Assembly (NCBI RefSeq): GCF_001426345.1
Contig: NZ_LMEM01000011.1
Span: 1 to 64,000, forward strand
Reading direction: 5' to 3'
Source: Devosia sp. Root436
Lineage (GTDB): Bacteria; Pseudomonadota; Alphaproteobacteria; Rhizobiales; Devosiaceae
Length of the DNA: 64,000 nucleotides
The translations under genes and the position numbers were made by a program. Positions 15,772 to 25,113 of the stretch are shown here, in pieces. Below the pieces are notes generated by a model. It searched no databases and was not told the DNA's origin. It saw only the letters and a list, made by a program, of their open reading frames with translations. The stretch's first letter is position 1. Each line of letters starts with the position of its first letter.

Positions 15772-16896
15772 ATGACCATTGCCCGCCCGCCTTTCCGCGC
15801 CGACCACGTCGGCTCCCTGCTGCGCAATGCAGCGGTGAAAGAGGCGCGTCACCGCTTCCATGACGAGAAGGCCATTTCCCGCGAGGACCTGGCCGAAGTC
15901 GAGGATGCGGCGATCCGCGAGGCGATCAAGCTGCAGCAGGATGTCGGCCTGCCCGTGGTGACCGACGGCGAAATCCGCCGCTCGTTCTGGCACTACGATT
16001 TCATGGCCGAGCTCGATGGCTTCAAGTTCGTCGAGCGCGACGTGGCCACCGGCCATAACTTCAAGGGCGCCAATACGCGGCCGATCTTCCCCACCATTAC
16101 CGGCCCCGTCGATTTCCCGGCCGACCACCCGATGCTGGAGCATTTCAAGTTCGTGGCGGCCAATACCAGCGTCATGCCCAAGATCTCGATCCCCGGCCCG
16201 AGCTGCTGCCATTTCCGCGTGGCCAAGGACGATATCACCCACAAGCCCTATCACGACGATGTGGAACTGCTGTTCGCGGACCTGGCCAAGGCCTACAAGA
16301 AGGCGGTCAAGGGCTTCTACGATGCCGGCTGCCGGTATCTGCAGATGGACGACATCTTCTTCGCCTATCTGTGCGACCCCAAGATCCGCGCCGAGAAGCA
16401 GGCGCAGGGCCTCGATCCCGATTGGCTGATCGAGCAATATGCCAAGATGATGCATGACGCGATCGATGGGCGGCCGGACGACATGGTCATCGGCATGCAT
16501 ATGTGCCGGGGCAATTTCAAATCGACCTGGATCGCCGAAGGCGCCTATGACCCGGCGGCCGATGCCGTGTTCAACAAGACCGGCGTCGATATCTATTTCA
16601 TGGAATACGACACCGAACGCGCCGGCGGGCTCGATCCGCTGCGGCTTTTGCCCAAGGGCAACAAGCGCGTCATGCCCGGCTTCATCACCACCAAGACGGG
16701 CGAGCCGGAAAGCCTCGACAGCCTGCGCCGCAAGTTCGATGAAGCCGGCAAGTTCGCCGATATCGAGCAGATGGGCATCGCCCCGCAATGCGGGTTCTCG
16801 TCCACCGAGGAAGGCAATGCCATCACGGTGGACGACCAGAAGCGCAAGCTGGAGCTGGTGGTGAAGACGGCCGAGGCGATCTGGGGTTCGGTTTAG
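15772..16896 (+). CDS. Short MetE-like cobalamin-independent methyltransferase
   Basis: A 374-residue protein matching the C-terminal catalytic half of cobalamin-independent methionine synthase. It begins RADHVGSLLR and keeps the zinc ligands His243 and Cys245 (HMCRGN), Glu278 (FMEYD) and Cys340 (APQCGFSS). Full MetE is about 750 residues; this form lacks the N-terminal half. Such core proteins can take methyl groups from 5-methyl-THF to homocysteine or another thiol. Beside an O-demethylase and an MTHFR it offers a second outlet for the methoxy-derived methyl group. CCAGGAG precedes the ATG. The true acceptor is unknown. Confidence 0.82.
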   Translation: MTIARPPFRADHVGSLLRNAAVKEARHRFHDEKAISREDLAEVEDAAIREAIKLQQDVGLPVVTDGEIRRSFWHYDFMAELDGFKFVERDVATGHNFKGANTRPIFPTITGPVDFPADHPMLEHFKFVAANTSVMPKISIPGPSCCHFRVAKDDITHKPYHDDVELLFADLAKAYKKAVKGFYDAGCRYLQMDDIFFAYLCDPKIRAEKQAQGLDPDWLIEQYAKMMHDAIDGRPDDMVIGMHMCRGNFKSTWIAEGAYDPAADAVFNKTGVDIYFMEYDTERAGGLDPLRLLPKGNKRVMPGFITTKTGEPESLDSLRRKFDEAGKFADIEQMGIAPQCGFSSTEEGNAITVDDQKRKLELVVKTAEAIWGSV

Positions 16897-16925
16897 ACCC
16901 GTTTATCAGTGCCGCAGGGCGTGGG

Positions 16926-17053
16926 CTCCCTCTCCCCTGAGGGGAGAGGGTGGGGTGAGGGGTTCAGAGCCGCTTCAGGCACCATGCTCTGCACCAGCGC
17001 TGAACCCCTCACCCGGCCCTTCGGGCCGACCTCTCCCCTCAGGGGAGAGGTGA
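16926..17053. repeat. Large intergenic palindrome, ctctcccctcaggggagag class
   Basis: Left arm ctccctctcccctgagggga with gggtgaggggttcag; right arm ctgaacccctcacccgg and cgacctctcccctcagggg ending ggtgac. Near-identical copies are at 20527-20654 and 22128-22256. It lies between the convergent MetE-like (+) and livF (-) genes and could act as a transcription barrier. Confidence 0.8.
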
Positions 17054-17124
17054 CGTCAGATCCGCTCAATATGCGATGGCCGCCGTAAGGGACGTGAGCG
17101 AAGAAGCCTATAAACCAGCGCTCG

Positions 17125-17830
17125 CTAGGCCCCCAGCTTCAGCCCCAGATAGCGCTCCAGCGTCGCGTCGTCCCGCAGCAAATCCGCCGATTTCGCACGG
17201 TGGGCGATCATGCCGCGTTCGATGATGATGGCCTCCTGCGTCAGGCTTAGGGCCACCTCGGCATGCTGCTCCACCAGCACCAGGGCTATGCCCTCGTCGG
17301 CAGCCATCTGGCGGACGGCCGACGTCAGTTCCTCGACGATGATGGGGGCCAGCCCCTCGAAGGGCTCGTCGAGCAGCAGCACGGATGGATTGGTCATCAG
17401 CGTACGGGCAATGGCCAGCATCTGCTGTTCGCCGCCGGAAAGCTGATTGCCCATATTGGCGCGGCGCTCGGCCAGGCGCGGGAACAGCGCGTAGATAGCG
17501 GTGAGATTCCAGCGGCCGGGGCGGGCGATGACGGTGAGATTTTCCTCCACCGACAAAGAGGGGAAGATATCGCGCTCCTGCGCCACCCAGCCGAGGCCAA
17601 GGCGGGCCCGCTTATGCGGGGCCAGCCGGGAAATGTCCTGCCCGCGCCAGTAGATTGCGCCGCGCGCCAGCGTGACGAAGCCCATCGCCGTCAGCAGCAA
17701 GGTCGTCTTGCCGACGCCGTTGCGGCCGAGCAAGGCGAGACTTCCGTTGGCGGGCAGCGTCAACGACACGCCATCGAGCACCACGGCTTCGCCATAGCCG
17801 GAGCGGACGTCGCGGAATTCCAGCAGCGGC

Positions 17831-17838
<8 letters not shown>
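17125..17838 (-). CDS. livF: Branched-chain-type ABC transporter ATPase LivF
   Basis: A 237-residue ABC ATPase of the LivF family. Walker A is GRNGVGKTTLL near residue 36, followed by WVAQERDIFPSLSVEENL, the signature LSGGEQQMLAIARTL, Walker B VLLLDEPFEGLAP and the switch histidine in LVEQH. The start at 17838 is chosen over 17844 because TGGGG lies about 7 bases upstream of the former. It overlaps livG by a few bases and is the last gene of livJHMGF. The transporter probably takes up an aromatic acid, since livJ shares an operator with the demethylase gene. HAAT-family systems commonly carry aromatic acids as well as amino acids. Confidence 0.87.
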
Positions 17839-18588
<750 letters not shown>

Positions 18589-18589
<1 letters not shown>

Positions 18590-19575
18590 CACTTGCTCCT
18601 GTCCACGATACGGGCCAGGAAGCCCAGAATGCCCTTGGGCATGAACAGCACGACGACCATCAGCAGCAGTCCGATGCCGAAATACCAGTATTGCGGATTG
18701 ATGCCGGCAAGCTGGTCGCGGGCGACAAGGAAGATGATGGTGCCCAGGATCGCGCCATAGAGCCTTCCGGTGCCGCCCAGGATGAGCATGACCACCACAT
18801 CGGCCGAGCGCTCGAAGCTGAGGGAATCTAGCGCCACCGTATTGGTGGTCTGCGCCATCAACCCGCCGGCAAGGCCCGCAATGGCGGCCGAGATGGCATA
18901 GACCAGCCGCAGGTGTCCCTTGTGGTCGGCGCCGATGGCCGGCATGCGCTTGACGTTTTCGCGGATGCCGCGCAGGGCCAGGCCGAAGCTGGAATTGACC
19001 AGCCGGCGGCTCAGGAGGAAGCACAGGAACAGCACGGCCAGCGTATAGGCATAGCCGGTATAGCCCCAGAGATCGAACTTGAACTGGCCCAGGATGGGCC
19101 AAGTGCGAATGCCGCGCAACCCGTCGGTGCCCCCGGTCAGGTCGTGCAGGGCATTGGCCAGTTCATAGGTCAGCAGGCCAAGGCCGAGCGTCACCATGAT
19201 CAGGGCCAGATGCTGGACGCGGGTGATGAGGAAGCTCACCACATAACCGATGATGCCGGCAAACAGGCCCGCCATGAGCAGGCCCGAGATAGGCTCGCCC
19301 CAGCCGCGCACGCTGATGATGCCGGCGAAATAGGCGCCCAGCCCGAAGAACATGGCATGGCCCAGCGTCACGATGCCGGCATAGCCCAGGATCAGGTCGA
19401 CCGAGATGGCGAACAATGCGGCAATGGCGATCTGGCTGGCCAGCGGCAGATAGGTCGGCAACAGGATGAAGGGCAGCAGGGCCGCCAGCCAGAACATGAT
19501 TTCAAAGGGTGACCAGCGGCTGCGGCGGCGCAGCCAGTCACGCGATTCGATGGGGGCGGCGATGGGCGTGGTCAT
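18589..19575 (-). CDS. livM: Branched-chain-type ABC transporter permease LivM
   Basis: A 328-residue polytopic permease with about nine hydrophobic segments. The LivM signature runs DLILGYAGIVTLGHAMFFGLGAYFAG, followed by GLALRGIRENVKRMPAIGAD, the EAA-like cytoplasmic loop that docks on the ATPases. A 30-residue charged N terminus (ESRDWLRRRSRWSPFE) precedes the first membrane helix. The start at 19575 follows a GGGAGG-type site. The stop codon overlaps the livG start as ATGA. Confidence 0.88.
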
Positions 19576-19585
19576 GTCAGCCTCC

Positions 19586-20449
19586 CTAACGCTTGCCGAA
19601 CAGGCCGAGCGGCCGCACGAGCAGGATGGCCACCAGCAGCAGGTAGATGAGGAAGCTGCCGATTTCGGGCCAGAAATACTTGCCGGCGACATCGCCGATG
19701 CCGAGCAGTGCGGCGCCGGCGAAGGAGCCGGTGATCGAGCCCAGCCCGCCCACCGACACCACGATCAGCACATAGACCAGCATCTGGAAGCCGAAGGAGG
19801 GCGAGAGCCCGACGATCTCGACCGCCAGCGCGCCGCCGAGGCCGGCAAGGCCGCAGCCCAGAGCGAAGGTGATGGCGAAGACGCGTTCGACATCGAGGCC
19901 AAGCCCCTGGGCCATGCGCTGGTTGTCCACGGCGGCGCGGATCTGCGCGCCCAGCCTGGTGCGTTCCAGCCCGAAGACCAGCAAGGCGGTGATGATGAGG
20001 GCCACGACAATAATGAAGGCGCGATAGATGCCGAAGCGGACGCCGCCGAATTCCACCGAGCCGCGCAGCCAGGACGGCAGGATGATGACCTGTTGCACCG
20101 TGCCGAAGATGAAGGTGGCGGCCGCGGCGGCAACGAAGACCACGCCGATGGTGAACAGCACCTGGTTGAGCTCACCGGCCTTGTAGAGGCGGCGGAACAG
20201 GCTGCGTTCGATCAGTACGCTGAGCAAAGCCATGGCGATGAAAGCCATGGGCAGCGCCGCGAGGAACGGCAGGCCGAGCTGGCGCATCACGGTGACGGCG
20301 ACATAGCCGCCGAACATGCCGAAGGCGCCATGCGCCAGGTTGATGAAATTCATCATGCCCAGGGTGACCGACAGGCCAACCGACAGCAGGAATAGCAGCA
20401 TGCCGAAAGCAAAGCCGTCGAACAGGACAATGGCAATCTGGCTGATCAT
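19586..20449 (-). CDS. livH: Branched-chain-type ABC transporter permease LivH
   Basis: A 287-residue permease with eight or so hydrophobic segments. The LivH hallmarks are GLSVTLGMMNFINLAHGAFGMFGGY near residue 25 and RAAVDNQRMAQGLGLDVERV, the cytoplasmic coupling loop. It forms the membrane channel with LivM. A repeat and a hairpin fill the roughly 300 bases between it and livJ, which probably lowers permease expression relative to the periplasmic binding protein. Confidence 0.88.
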   Translation of the reverse strand: MISQIAIVLFDGFAFGMLLFLLSVGLSVTLGMMNFINLAHGAFGMFGGYVAVTVMRQLGLPFLAALPMAFIAMALLSVLIERSLFRRLYKAGELNQVLFTIGVVFVAAAAATFIFGTVQQVIILPSWLRGSVEFGGVRFGIYRAFIIVVALIITALLVFGLERTRLGAQIRAAVDNQRMAQGLGLDVERVFAITFALGCGLAGLGGALAVEIVGLSPSFGFQMLVYVLIVVSVGGLGSITGSFAGAALLGIGDVAGKYFWPEIGSFLIYLLLVAILLVRPLGLFGKR

Positions 20450-20526
20450 GGAATTGGTCCTAGCGGATCATGCTGCTTGTTGGGCAATTCACTGCCCCGT
20501 TTTCTTTGCTTTCCCACCGGGCGTTG

Positions 20527-20654
20527 GCTCCCTCTCCCCTCAGAGGAGAGGGTGGGGTGAGGGGTTCAGTGCTTGTGTGAGCACGGTGCCCGACGCAGCG
20601 CTGAACCCCTCACCCGCCCCTTCGGGTCGACCTCTCCCCTGAGGGGAGAGGTGA
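20527..20654. repeat. Large intergenic palindrome, ctctcccctcaggggagag class
   Basis: Left arm ctccctctcccctcagagga with gtgaggggttcagtgct; right arm gctgaacccctcaccc and cgacctctcccctgagggga. It sits between livJ and livH inside the transporter operon. Ends and internal segments match the copies at 16926 and 22128. Confidence 0.8.
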
Positions 20655-20713
20655 CTTCGGCTTCCACTCCATAGGCGATCGCCCGCTTGAAAGAGAGCAG
20701 GTGCCGTCCCGTG

Positions 20714-20742
20714 GCTGGGGTGTGGCTGTGCCACACCCCAGC
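20714..20742 (-). terminator. Strong hairpin after livJ
   Basis: gctggggtgtggc (20714-20726) pairs perfectly with gccacaccccagc (20730-20742) across a 3-base loop, 10 bases past the livJ stop. No T-run follows, so it is more likely an mRNA-stabilising or attenuating hairpin giving excess binding protein than a complete terminator. Confidence 0.6.
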
Positions 20743-20751
20743 AAGCCATGC

Positions 20752-21930
20752 CTACTTCGCAGCGCCGTGCAGCGGGTCCTTTACGTCGGGGATCTCGTGC
20801 ACGATCACGTTCTGCAGCTTGCCATCCACTTCCTGGATTTCGCGGATGTAGACGGTCTGGATCACGTCACGGGTTTCCGGATCGATCGACATCGGGCCAC
20901 GCGGGCTGTCCCAGGACATGCCCTTGGCGGCTTCGACCAGGGCATCGCCATTGGTGTCGCCATTGGTGGCCTTGAGCGCCTCATAGATGAGGTGCATGCC
21001 GTCATAGCCGCCGATGGAGAACAGGTCGGGCTCGCGGCCGTTATTGGCGGCGGTATAGCCGTCGACATAGGCCTTGTTGAGCGGATCGTCGCGTTCCAGC
21101 GTGTAGTGGAAGGTCGTGATGATGCCGCGGGCGGTTTCGCCCATGCTCTCCAACGCTTCGGGGTGGGTCAGCTCGCCCTGGCCGAGCACCTTGATATCGG
21201 GCGGGGCGAGGCCACGATCGACCAGCGCCTTGCCGATAGCGGCAGGCTGGGCGCCGCCAGGCACGAAAATGTATACAGCTTCAGGGGCGGCATCGGCGAC
21301 GCGCTGCACATAGGCCGAGAAGTCGGGGTTGGCGACCGGGGTGCGGTCGGCGCCGACAATGGTGCCACCCATTTCGGTGAAGCCCTTGGCGAAGGAGGCT
21401 TCGGCGTCGATGCCGGGGCCGTAGTCGGCGACCAGCGTATAGGCTTCGCGGATGCCCTGCTCATAGGCCCATTTGCCGAACGAGTAGTTGAGCTGCGGGA
21501 TGGTGACCGAGGTGCGCACGATATAGGGCGACTGCTCGGTGACGACGGAGGTGGCGGCATTCATCACCACCATCAGCTTCTGCGCTTCGGTGGCGATTTC
21601 GGCGGCACCGAGCGCCTCGGGCGTCAGCGCAAAACCGGCGAGAATATCGACATTGTCGCGCACCACCAGTTCCTGTGCCAGGCGGCGGGCGACGTCGGGA
21701 GCCGGGCCGCCGGTGTCGCGCTTGATGAGCTCGATCTTGCGGCCGGCAACCTCGTCGCCATGCTCGGCGATATAGAGGTCAATACCGGCCTGGAGCTGGT
21801 TGGCGGCATCGGCGAACGGTCCCGAATAGGGCAGGATGACGCCGATCTTGATGGTTTCCTGCGCCATGGCGCCGGATGACCAGGCCAGGCTGAGCCCCAG
21901 CACCGCGGCCACTGCTGTTCTTTTCAACAT
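20752..21930 (-). CDS. livJ: Branched-chain-type ABC transporter substrate-binding protein
   Basis: A 392-residue periplasmic binding protein of the type I LivJ fold. The signal peptide MLKRTAVAAVLGLSLAWSSG...AMAQ is followed by the mature start ETIKIGVILPYSGPFADAANQ. The middle region has GGPAPDVARRLAQELVVRDNVDILAGF, and the hinge and second lobe follow normally. Leu/Ile/Val versus aromatic binding cannot be read by eye. Its promoter contains TGTATACA, shared with the O-demethylase and MetF-like genes, so an aromatic acid such as vanillate, syringate or protocatechuate is the better guess. GGAGG lies 7 bases before the ATG. Confidence 0.85.
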   Translation of the reverse strand: MLKRTAVAAVLGLSLAWSSGAMAQETIKIGVILPYSGPFADAANQLQAGIDLYIAEHGDEVAGRKIELIKRDTGGPAPDVARRLAQELVVRDNVDILAGFALTPEALGAAEIATEAQKLMVVMNAATSVVTEQSPYIVRTSVTIPQLNYSFGKWAYEQGIREAYTLVADYGPGIDAEASFAKGFTEMGGTIVGADRTPVANPDFSAYVQRVADAAPEAVYIFVPGGAQPAAIGKALVDRGLAPPDIKVLGQGELTHPEALESMGETARGIITTFHYTLERDDPLNKAYVDGYTAANNGREPDLFSIGGYDGMHLIYEALKATNGDTNGDALVEAAKGMSWDSPRGPMSIDPETRDVIQTVYIREIQEVDGKLQNVIVHEIPDVKDPLHGAAK

Positions 21931-22010
21931 GAATTCCTCCCTTGAAGACTTTTTGACGAGATGGCACCGGGCCTTTTGCAGCCTCATTAAGCGCCATCCT
22001 AACGATGAAC

Positions 22011-22018
22011 TGTATACA
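22011..22018. promoter_or_regulatory. TGTATACA operator upstream of livJ
   Basis: The core palindrome TGTATACA lies 81 bases upstream of the livJ ATG, in its probable promoter, with TATACA usable as a -10 box on the minus strand. It matches the cores at 8029-8036 and 14706-14713 exactly and links the transporter to the demethylation genes. Confidence 0.6.
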
Positions 22019-22127
22019 CGATACCCGGCTTCGCCAAGGGAAAGCTGGGGGCTGCTTTATGCGCCAAGCCATTGAAACGGCTGGACGCTTACCCCGTACC
22101 AGACCCACCAGCTCCACCGAGCGCAGG

Positions 22128-22256
22128 CTCCCTCTCCCCTCAGGGGAGAGGGTGGGGTGAGGGGTTCAGTGCTGGTGAAGGCATCTTGGCCTCGCGCAAC
22201 GCTGAACCCCTCACCCGAGCCTTCGGGTCGACCTCTCCCCTGAGGGGAGAGGTGAC
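22128..22256. repeat. Large intergenic palindrome, ctctcccctcaggggagag class
   Basis: Left arm ctccctctcccctcagggga with gtgaggggttcagtgctgg; right arm gctgaacccctcacccgag and cgacctctcccctgagggga ending ggtgac. It lies between pcaF (end 22295) and the livJ promoter, so most of the 364-base gap is repeat plus promoter. Confidence 0.8.
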
Positions 22257-22294
22257 TTTGCTCCACTCCACGGACGATAATAACCCTCCCCTGC

Positions 22295-23497
22295 CTAGAC
22301 GCGTTCGAGAGCCACGGCGATGCCTTGGCCGACGCCGATGCACATGGTGGCCAGCGCCCGCCTCCTGCCGCCCAGCGATAGTTCGAGCGCCGCCGAACCG
22401 GCGATGCGGGCGCCGCTCATGCCGAGCGGATGCCCGAGCGCGATGGCGCCGCCATTGGGGTTTACATGCGCCGCGTCCTCGGCAATGCCCAGCTCGCGCA
22501 GCACCGCGATGCCCTGGCTGGCAAAGGCCTCGTTGAGTTCGATCACGTCGAAATCGGCCGGCGTGAGACCGAGACGGGCGCAAAGTTTTTTCGTCGCGGG
22601 CGCCGGGCCCATGCCCATGATGCGCGGCGGCACGCCAGCCGTGGCCCCGCCCAGGATGCGGGCAATAGGGGTGAGGCCATGCTGTTTCACCGCCGCTTCG
22701 GAGGCGACGATCAGCGCCGCGGCACCGTCATTAACGCCGGAGGCATTGCCGGCCGTCACCGTGCCATTGGGAAACAGCGCCCGCAGCTTGCCGAGCGTTT
22801 CGCTGGTGGTGCCGGCACGCGGATGTTCGTCGGTGTCGATGACGATGGGATCGCCCTTTTTCTGCGGGATGGTGACCGGGGTAATTTCCCGCGCCAGCCG
22901 CCCATTCTGCTGCGCCGCCACCGCCTTGTCCTGGCTGCGCACGGCAAAGGCGTCCTGCGCCTCGCGGCTCACGCCGAATTCCTGCGCCACGTTCTCGCCG
23001 GTCTCGGGCATCGAGTCGGTGCCATGCAGCTTCTGCATCAGCGGATTGACGAAGCGCCAGCCGATGGTGGTGTCGTAAATCTCGGCATTGCGCGAAAAGG
23101 CCGTGCCGGCCTTGGGCAGCACGAAGGGCGCGCGGCTCATCGATTCCGTGCCGCCGGCAATCACCAGATCGGCCTCGCCCGATTTGATGGCGCGCGCCGC
23201 CGTGATGACCGCATCCATGCCCGAGCCGCAGAGCCGGTTGATGGTGGTGCCGGTGACAGTGACAGGCAAGCCCGCCAGCAGCAGGCTCATGCGCGCCACG
23301 TTGCGATTGTCCTCGCCGGCCTGGTTGGCATTGCCGAAGATCACGTCATCGACCGCTTCCCAGTCGAGGCCCCCATTGCGGGCGGCCAGCGCCATGAGCG
23401 GAATGGCGCCCAGGTCGTCGGGCCGAACGGCCGACAGCGCGCCGCCGAAGCGGCCGATGGGGGTGCGGATATAGTCGCAGATATAGGCCTCAGTCAT
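22295..23497 (-). CDS. pcaF: 3-oxoadipyl-CoA thiolase
   Basis: A 400-residue thiolase. Active-site cysteine is in NRLCGSGMDAV near residue 90; the C-terminal half has NGGAIALGHPLGMSGAR with the catalytic histidine and MCIGVGQGIAVALE with the second cysteine. The N-terminal YICDYIRTPIGRFGGALS matches beta-ketoadipyl-CoA thiolases. It cleaves 3-oxoadipyl-CoA to succinyl-CoA and acetyl-CoA, the last step of the beta-ketoadipate pathway. The start at 23497 follows GGAGGT. It is the last gene of the pca gene series and lies directly after pcaJ. Confidence 0.9.
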   Translation of the reverse strand: MTEAYICDYIRTPIGRFGGALSAVRPDDLGAIPLMALAARNGGLDWEAVDDVIFGNANQAGEDNRNVARMSLLLAGLPVTVTGTTINRLCGSGMDAVITAARAIKSGEADLVIAGGTESMSRAPFVLPKAGTAFSRNAEIYDTTIGWRFVNPLMQKLHGTDSMPETGENVAQEFGVSREAQDAFAVRSQDKAVAAQQNGRLAREITPVTIPQKKGDPIVIDTDEHPRAGTTSETLGKLRALFPNGTVTAGNASGVNDGAAALIVASEAAVKQHGLTPIARILGGATAGVPPRIMGMGPAPATKKLCARLGLTPADFDVIELNEAFASQGIAVLRELGIAEDAAHVNPNGGAIALGHPLGMSGARIAGSAALELSLGGRRRALATMCIGVGQGIAVALERV

Positions 23498-23498
23498 C

Positions 23499-24170
23499 TC
23501 ATACCTCCGGTACGACAAGGTCGGCGACAGTGCCGGCAAGCAGCAGCTCTGCCCCGGTCACGGCCTGCAGCGCATCGAGGCTGAGGCCGGGCAGCTTTTC
23601 GCGCAGCACGAAACGGCCGCCTTCGATGTCGATCACGGCGAGGCTGGTATAGACGCGGGTGACGCAGCCGACGCCGGTCAGCGGCAGGCTGCAGCGCTTC
23701 ACCAGTTTGGGCCGGCCATCCCTGGTGACGTGATCAGTAATGACGGCGACGCGCTTGGCGCCATGCACCAGGTCCATCGCCCCGCCCACCGCCGGCACGC
23801 CCTTGGGGCCGGTCGACCAGTTGGCCAGGTCGCCATTCTCGGCCACTTCATAGGCGCCGAGGATCGCCACATCCAGATGCCCGCCGCGCACCATGGCGAA
23901 GCTCTCGGCATGGTTGAAGAAGGCCGCGCCGGGCTTGAGCGTCACCGCTTTCTTGCCGGCATTGATCAGGTCCCAGTCCTCCTCGCCTTCGGCGGGGGAT
24001 TCACCGAAATTGAGGATGCCGTTCTCGGTGTGGAAAATGGCCTGCCTGCCGGGCGGCTGGAACTTGGCCACCATTTCGGGAAAGCCGATGCCCAGGTTCA
24101 CATAGGCCTCGTTCTCGATATCCTGCGCGGCGCGCCAGGCGATCTGGGCGTTGGAAAGCTTGTCGCTCAT
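23499..24170 (-). CDS. pcaJ: 3-oxoadipate CoA-transferase subunit B
   Basis: A 223-residue beta subunit of a class I CoA-transferase. The catalytic glutamate is in FHTENGILNFGE near residue 50, preceded by NLGIGFPEMVA. It joins PcaI to transfer CoA from succinyl-CoA to 3-oxoadipate. Its start overlaps the pcaI stop by 4 bases and its end lies one base before the pcaF start, so translation is coupled through pcaI-pcaJ-pcaF. Confidence 0.9.
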   Translation of the reverse strand: MSDKLSNAQIAWRAAQDIENEAYVNLGIGFPEMVAKFQPPGRQAIFHTENGILNFGESPAEGEEDWDLINAGKKAVTLKPGAAFFNHAESFAMVRGGHLDVAILGAYEVAENGDLANWSTGPKGVPAVGGAMDLVHGAKRVAVITDHVTRDGRPKLVKRCSLPLTGVGCVTRVYTSLAVIDIEGGRFVLREKLPGLSLDALQAVTGAELLLAGTVADLVVPEV

Positions 24171-24889
24171 GCGTAGGCCACCCCGTCGCGCATCAGCGCT
24201 TCTTCCTGCCGCGCATCGGCCACTTCCACCACACGATTGACGAAAATGCCTGGCGTGATGACCGCTTCCGGATCGATCTCGTCCGGTTCCACCACTTTTG
24301 TCGCCTGCACGACAGTCAGGCCGGCGGCGGCGGCCATCAGCGGCGAGAAATTGCGCGCCGCCTTGCGATAGGTCAGGTTGCCGTGCCGATCGGCCAGTTC
24401 CGCCTTGAGCAGCGCCACATCGGCCTTGAGCCAGCGCTCCTGCACATAGGCCCGCCCCTCGAATTCGGCCACCGGCTTGCCCTCGGCGAGATCGGTGCCA
24501 TAGCTGGTCGGCGTATAGAAAGCCGGGATGCCGGCCCCGCCGGCACGGATGCGCTCGGCCAAAGTGCCCTGCGGCACCAGTTCGAGCCCAATCTCGCCAG
24601 CCAGGTACTTTTCGGTAAAGGCGCGCGGATCGGACGAACGCGGAAACGAACAGATCATCTTGGCGACCATGCCGGCATCGATCATGGCGGCGATGCCGAT
24701 ACGGCCATTGCCGGCATTGTTGTTGACCACGGTGAGCTTGCCGGGGCTGCCGGTGGCTTTGAAGCGGTCGATCAGCGCGTGGATCAGCTCGATCGGCGCC
24801 CCCGCGCCGCCGAAACCGCCGATCATCAGCACCATGCCATCCTCGATGTCAGCCAATGCGGCTGTGAGATCGACGACCGTCTTGTCCAT
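24167..24889 (-). CDS. pcaI: 3-oxoadipate CoA-transferase subunit A
   Basis: A 240-residue alpha subunit of a class I CoA-transferase with the glycine-rich CoA-binding segment MIGGFGGAGAPIELIHAL near residue 22, VVNNNAGNGRIGI, and the C-terminal EVITPG-like PEAVITPGIFVNRVV. It forms the heteromer with PcaJ. The ATG at 24889 begins the conserved MDKTVVDL; longer in-frame sequence upstream runs into a palindromic repeat and is not coding. Confidence 0.9.
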   Translation of the reverse strand: MDKTVVDLTAALADIEDGMVLMIGGFGGAGAPIELIHALIDRFKATGSPGKLTVVNNNAGNGRIGIAAMIDAGMVAKMICSFPRSSDPRAFTEKYLAGEIGLELVPQGTLAERIRAGGAGIPAFYTPTSYGTDLAEGKPVAEFEGRAYVQERWLKADVALLKAELADRHGNLTYRKAARNFSPLMAAAAGLTVVQATKVVEPDEIDPEAVITPGIFVNRVVEVADARQEEALMRDGVAYA

Positions 24890-25028
24890 GAAGCCTGTTT
24901 CCTGTGGGTCTTGCCCGCGACCTACGCATTGGCGCGGCACACTCGCAAGGAGATTTGTGCGATATGTTGCATTTGTTCGAATATCGCCCAAATCCGGGGT
25001 GATACCGGGTTTGAAATTGCCCCTCGAC

Positions 25029-25095
25029 GTCATTCCCGCGAAAGCGGGAAACCCTTTCGCGGCAAAGGGGGATTCCCGCTGTCGCCGGAATGACG
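25029..25095. repeat. Extragenic palindromic repeat, GTCATTCCCGCG class
   Basis: gtcattcccgcgaaagcggg at the left is mirrored by a right end reading gattcccgctgtcgccggaatgac. This is a widespread class of alphaproteobacterial palindrome. It lies between pcaI and pcaB within the pca gene series and has the same class of ends as the element at 6419-6522. Confidence 0.7.
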
Positions 25096-25113
25096 CAGGT
25101 ACAGGATCAACAG

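Noticed and set aside
14323..16788. 821-codon minus-strand frame
   Set aside because: Antisense to the MetF-like and MetE-like genes, which have clear active-site motifs; judged a shadow.
16926..17053. CRISPR-like repeat
   Set aside because: The repeated units are inverted, not direct, and there are no regularly spaced repeats; it is an extragenic palindrome.
21270..21277. TGTATACA copy inside livJ coding sequence
   Set aside because: It is in the middle of the gene about 650 bases from the start, so it is probably a chance match and was not counted as an operator.
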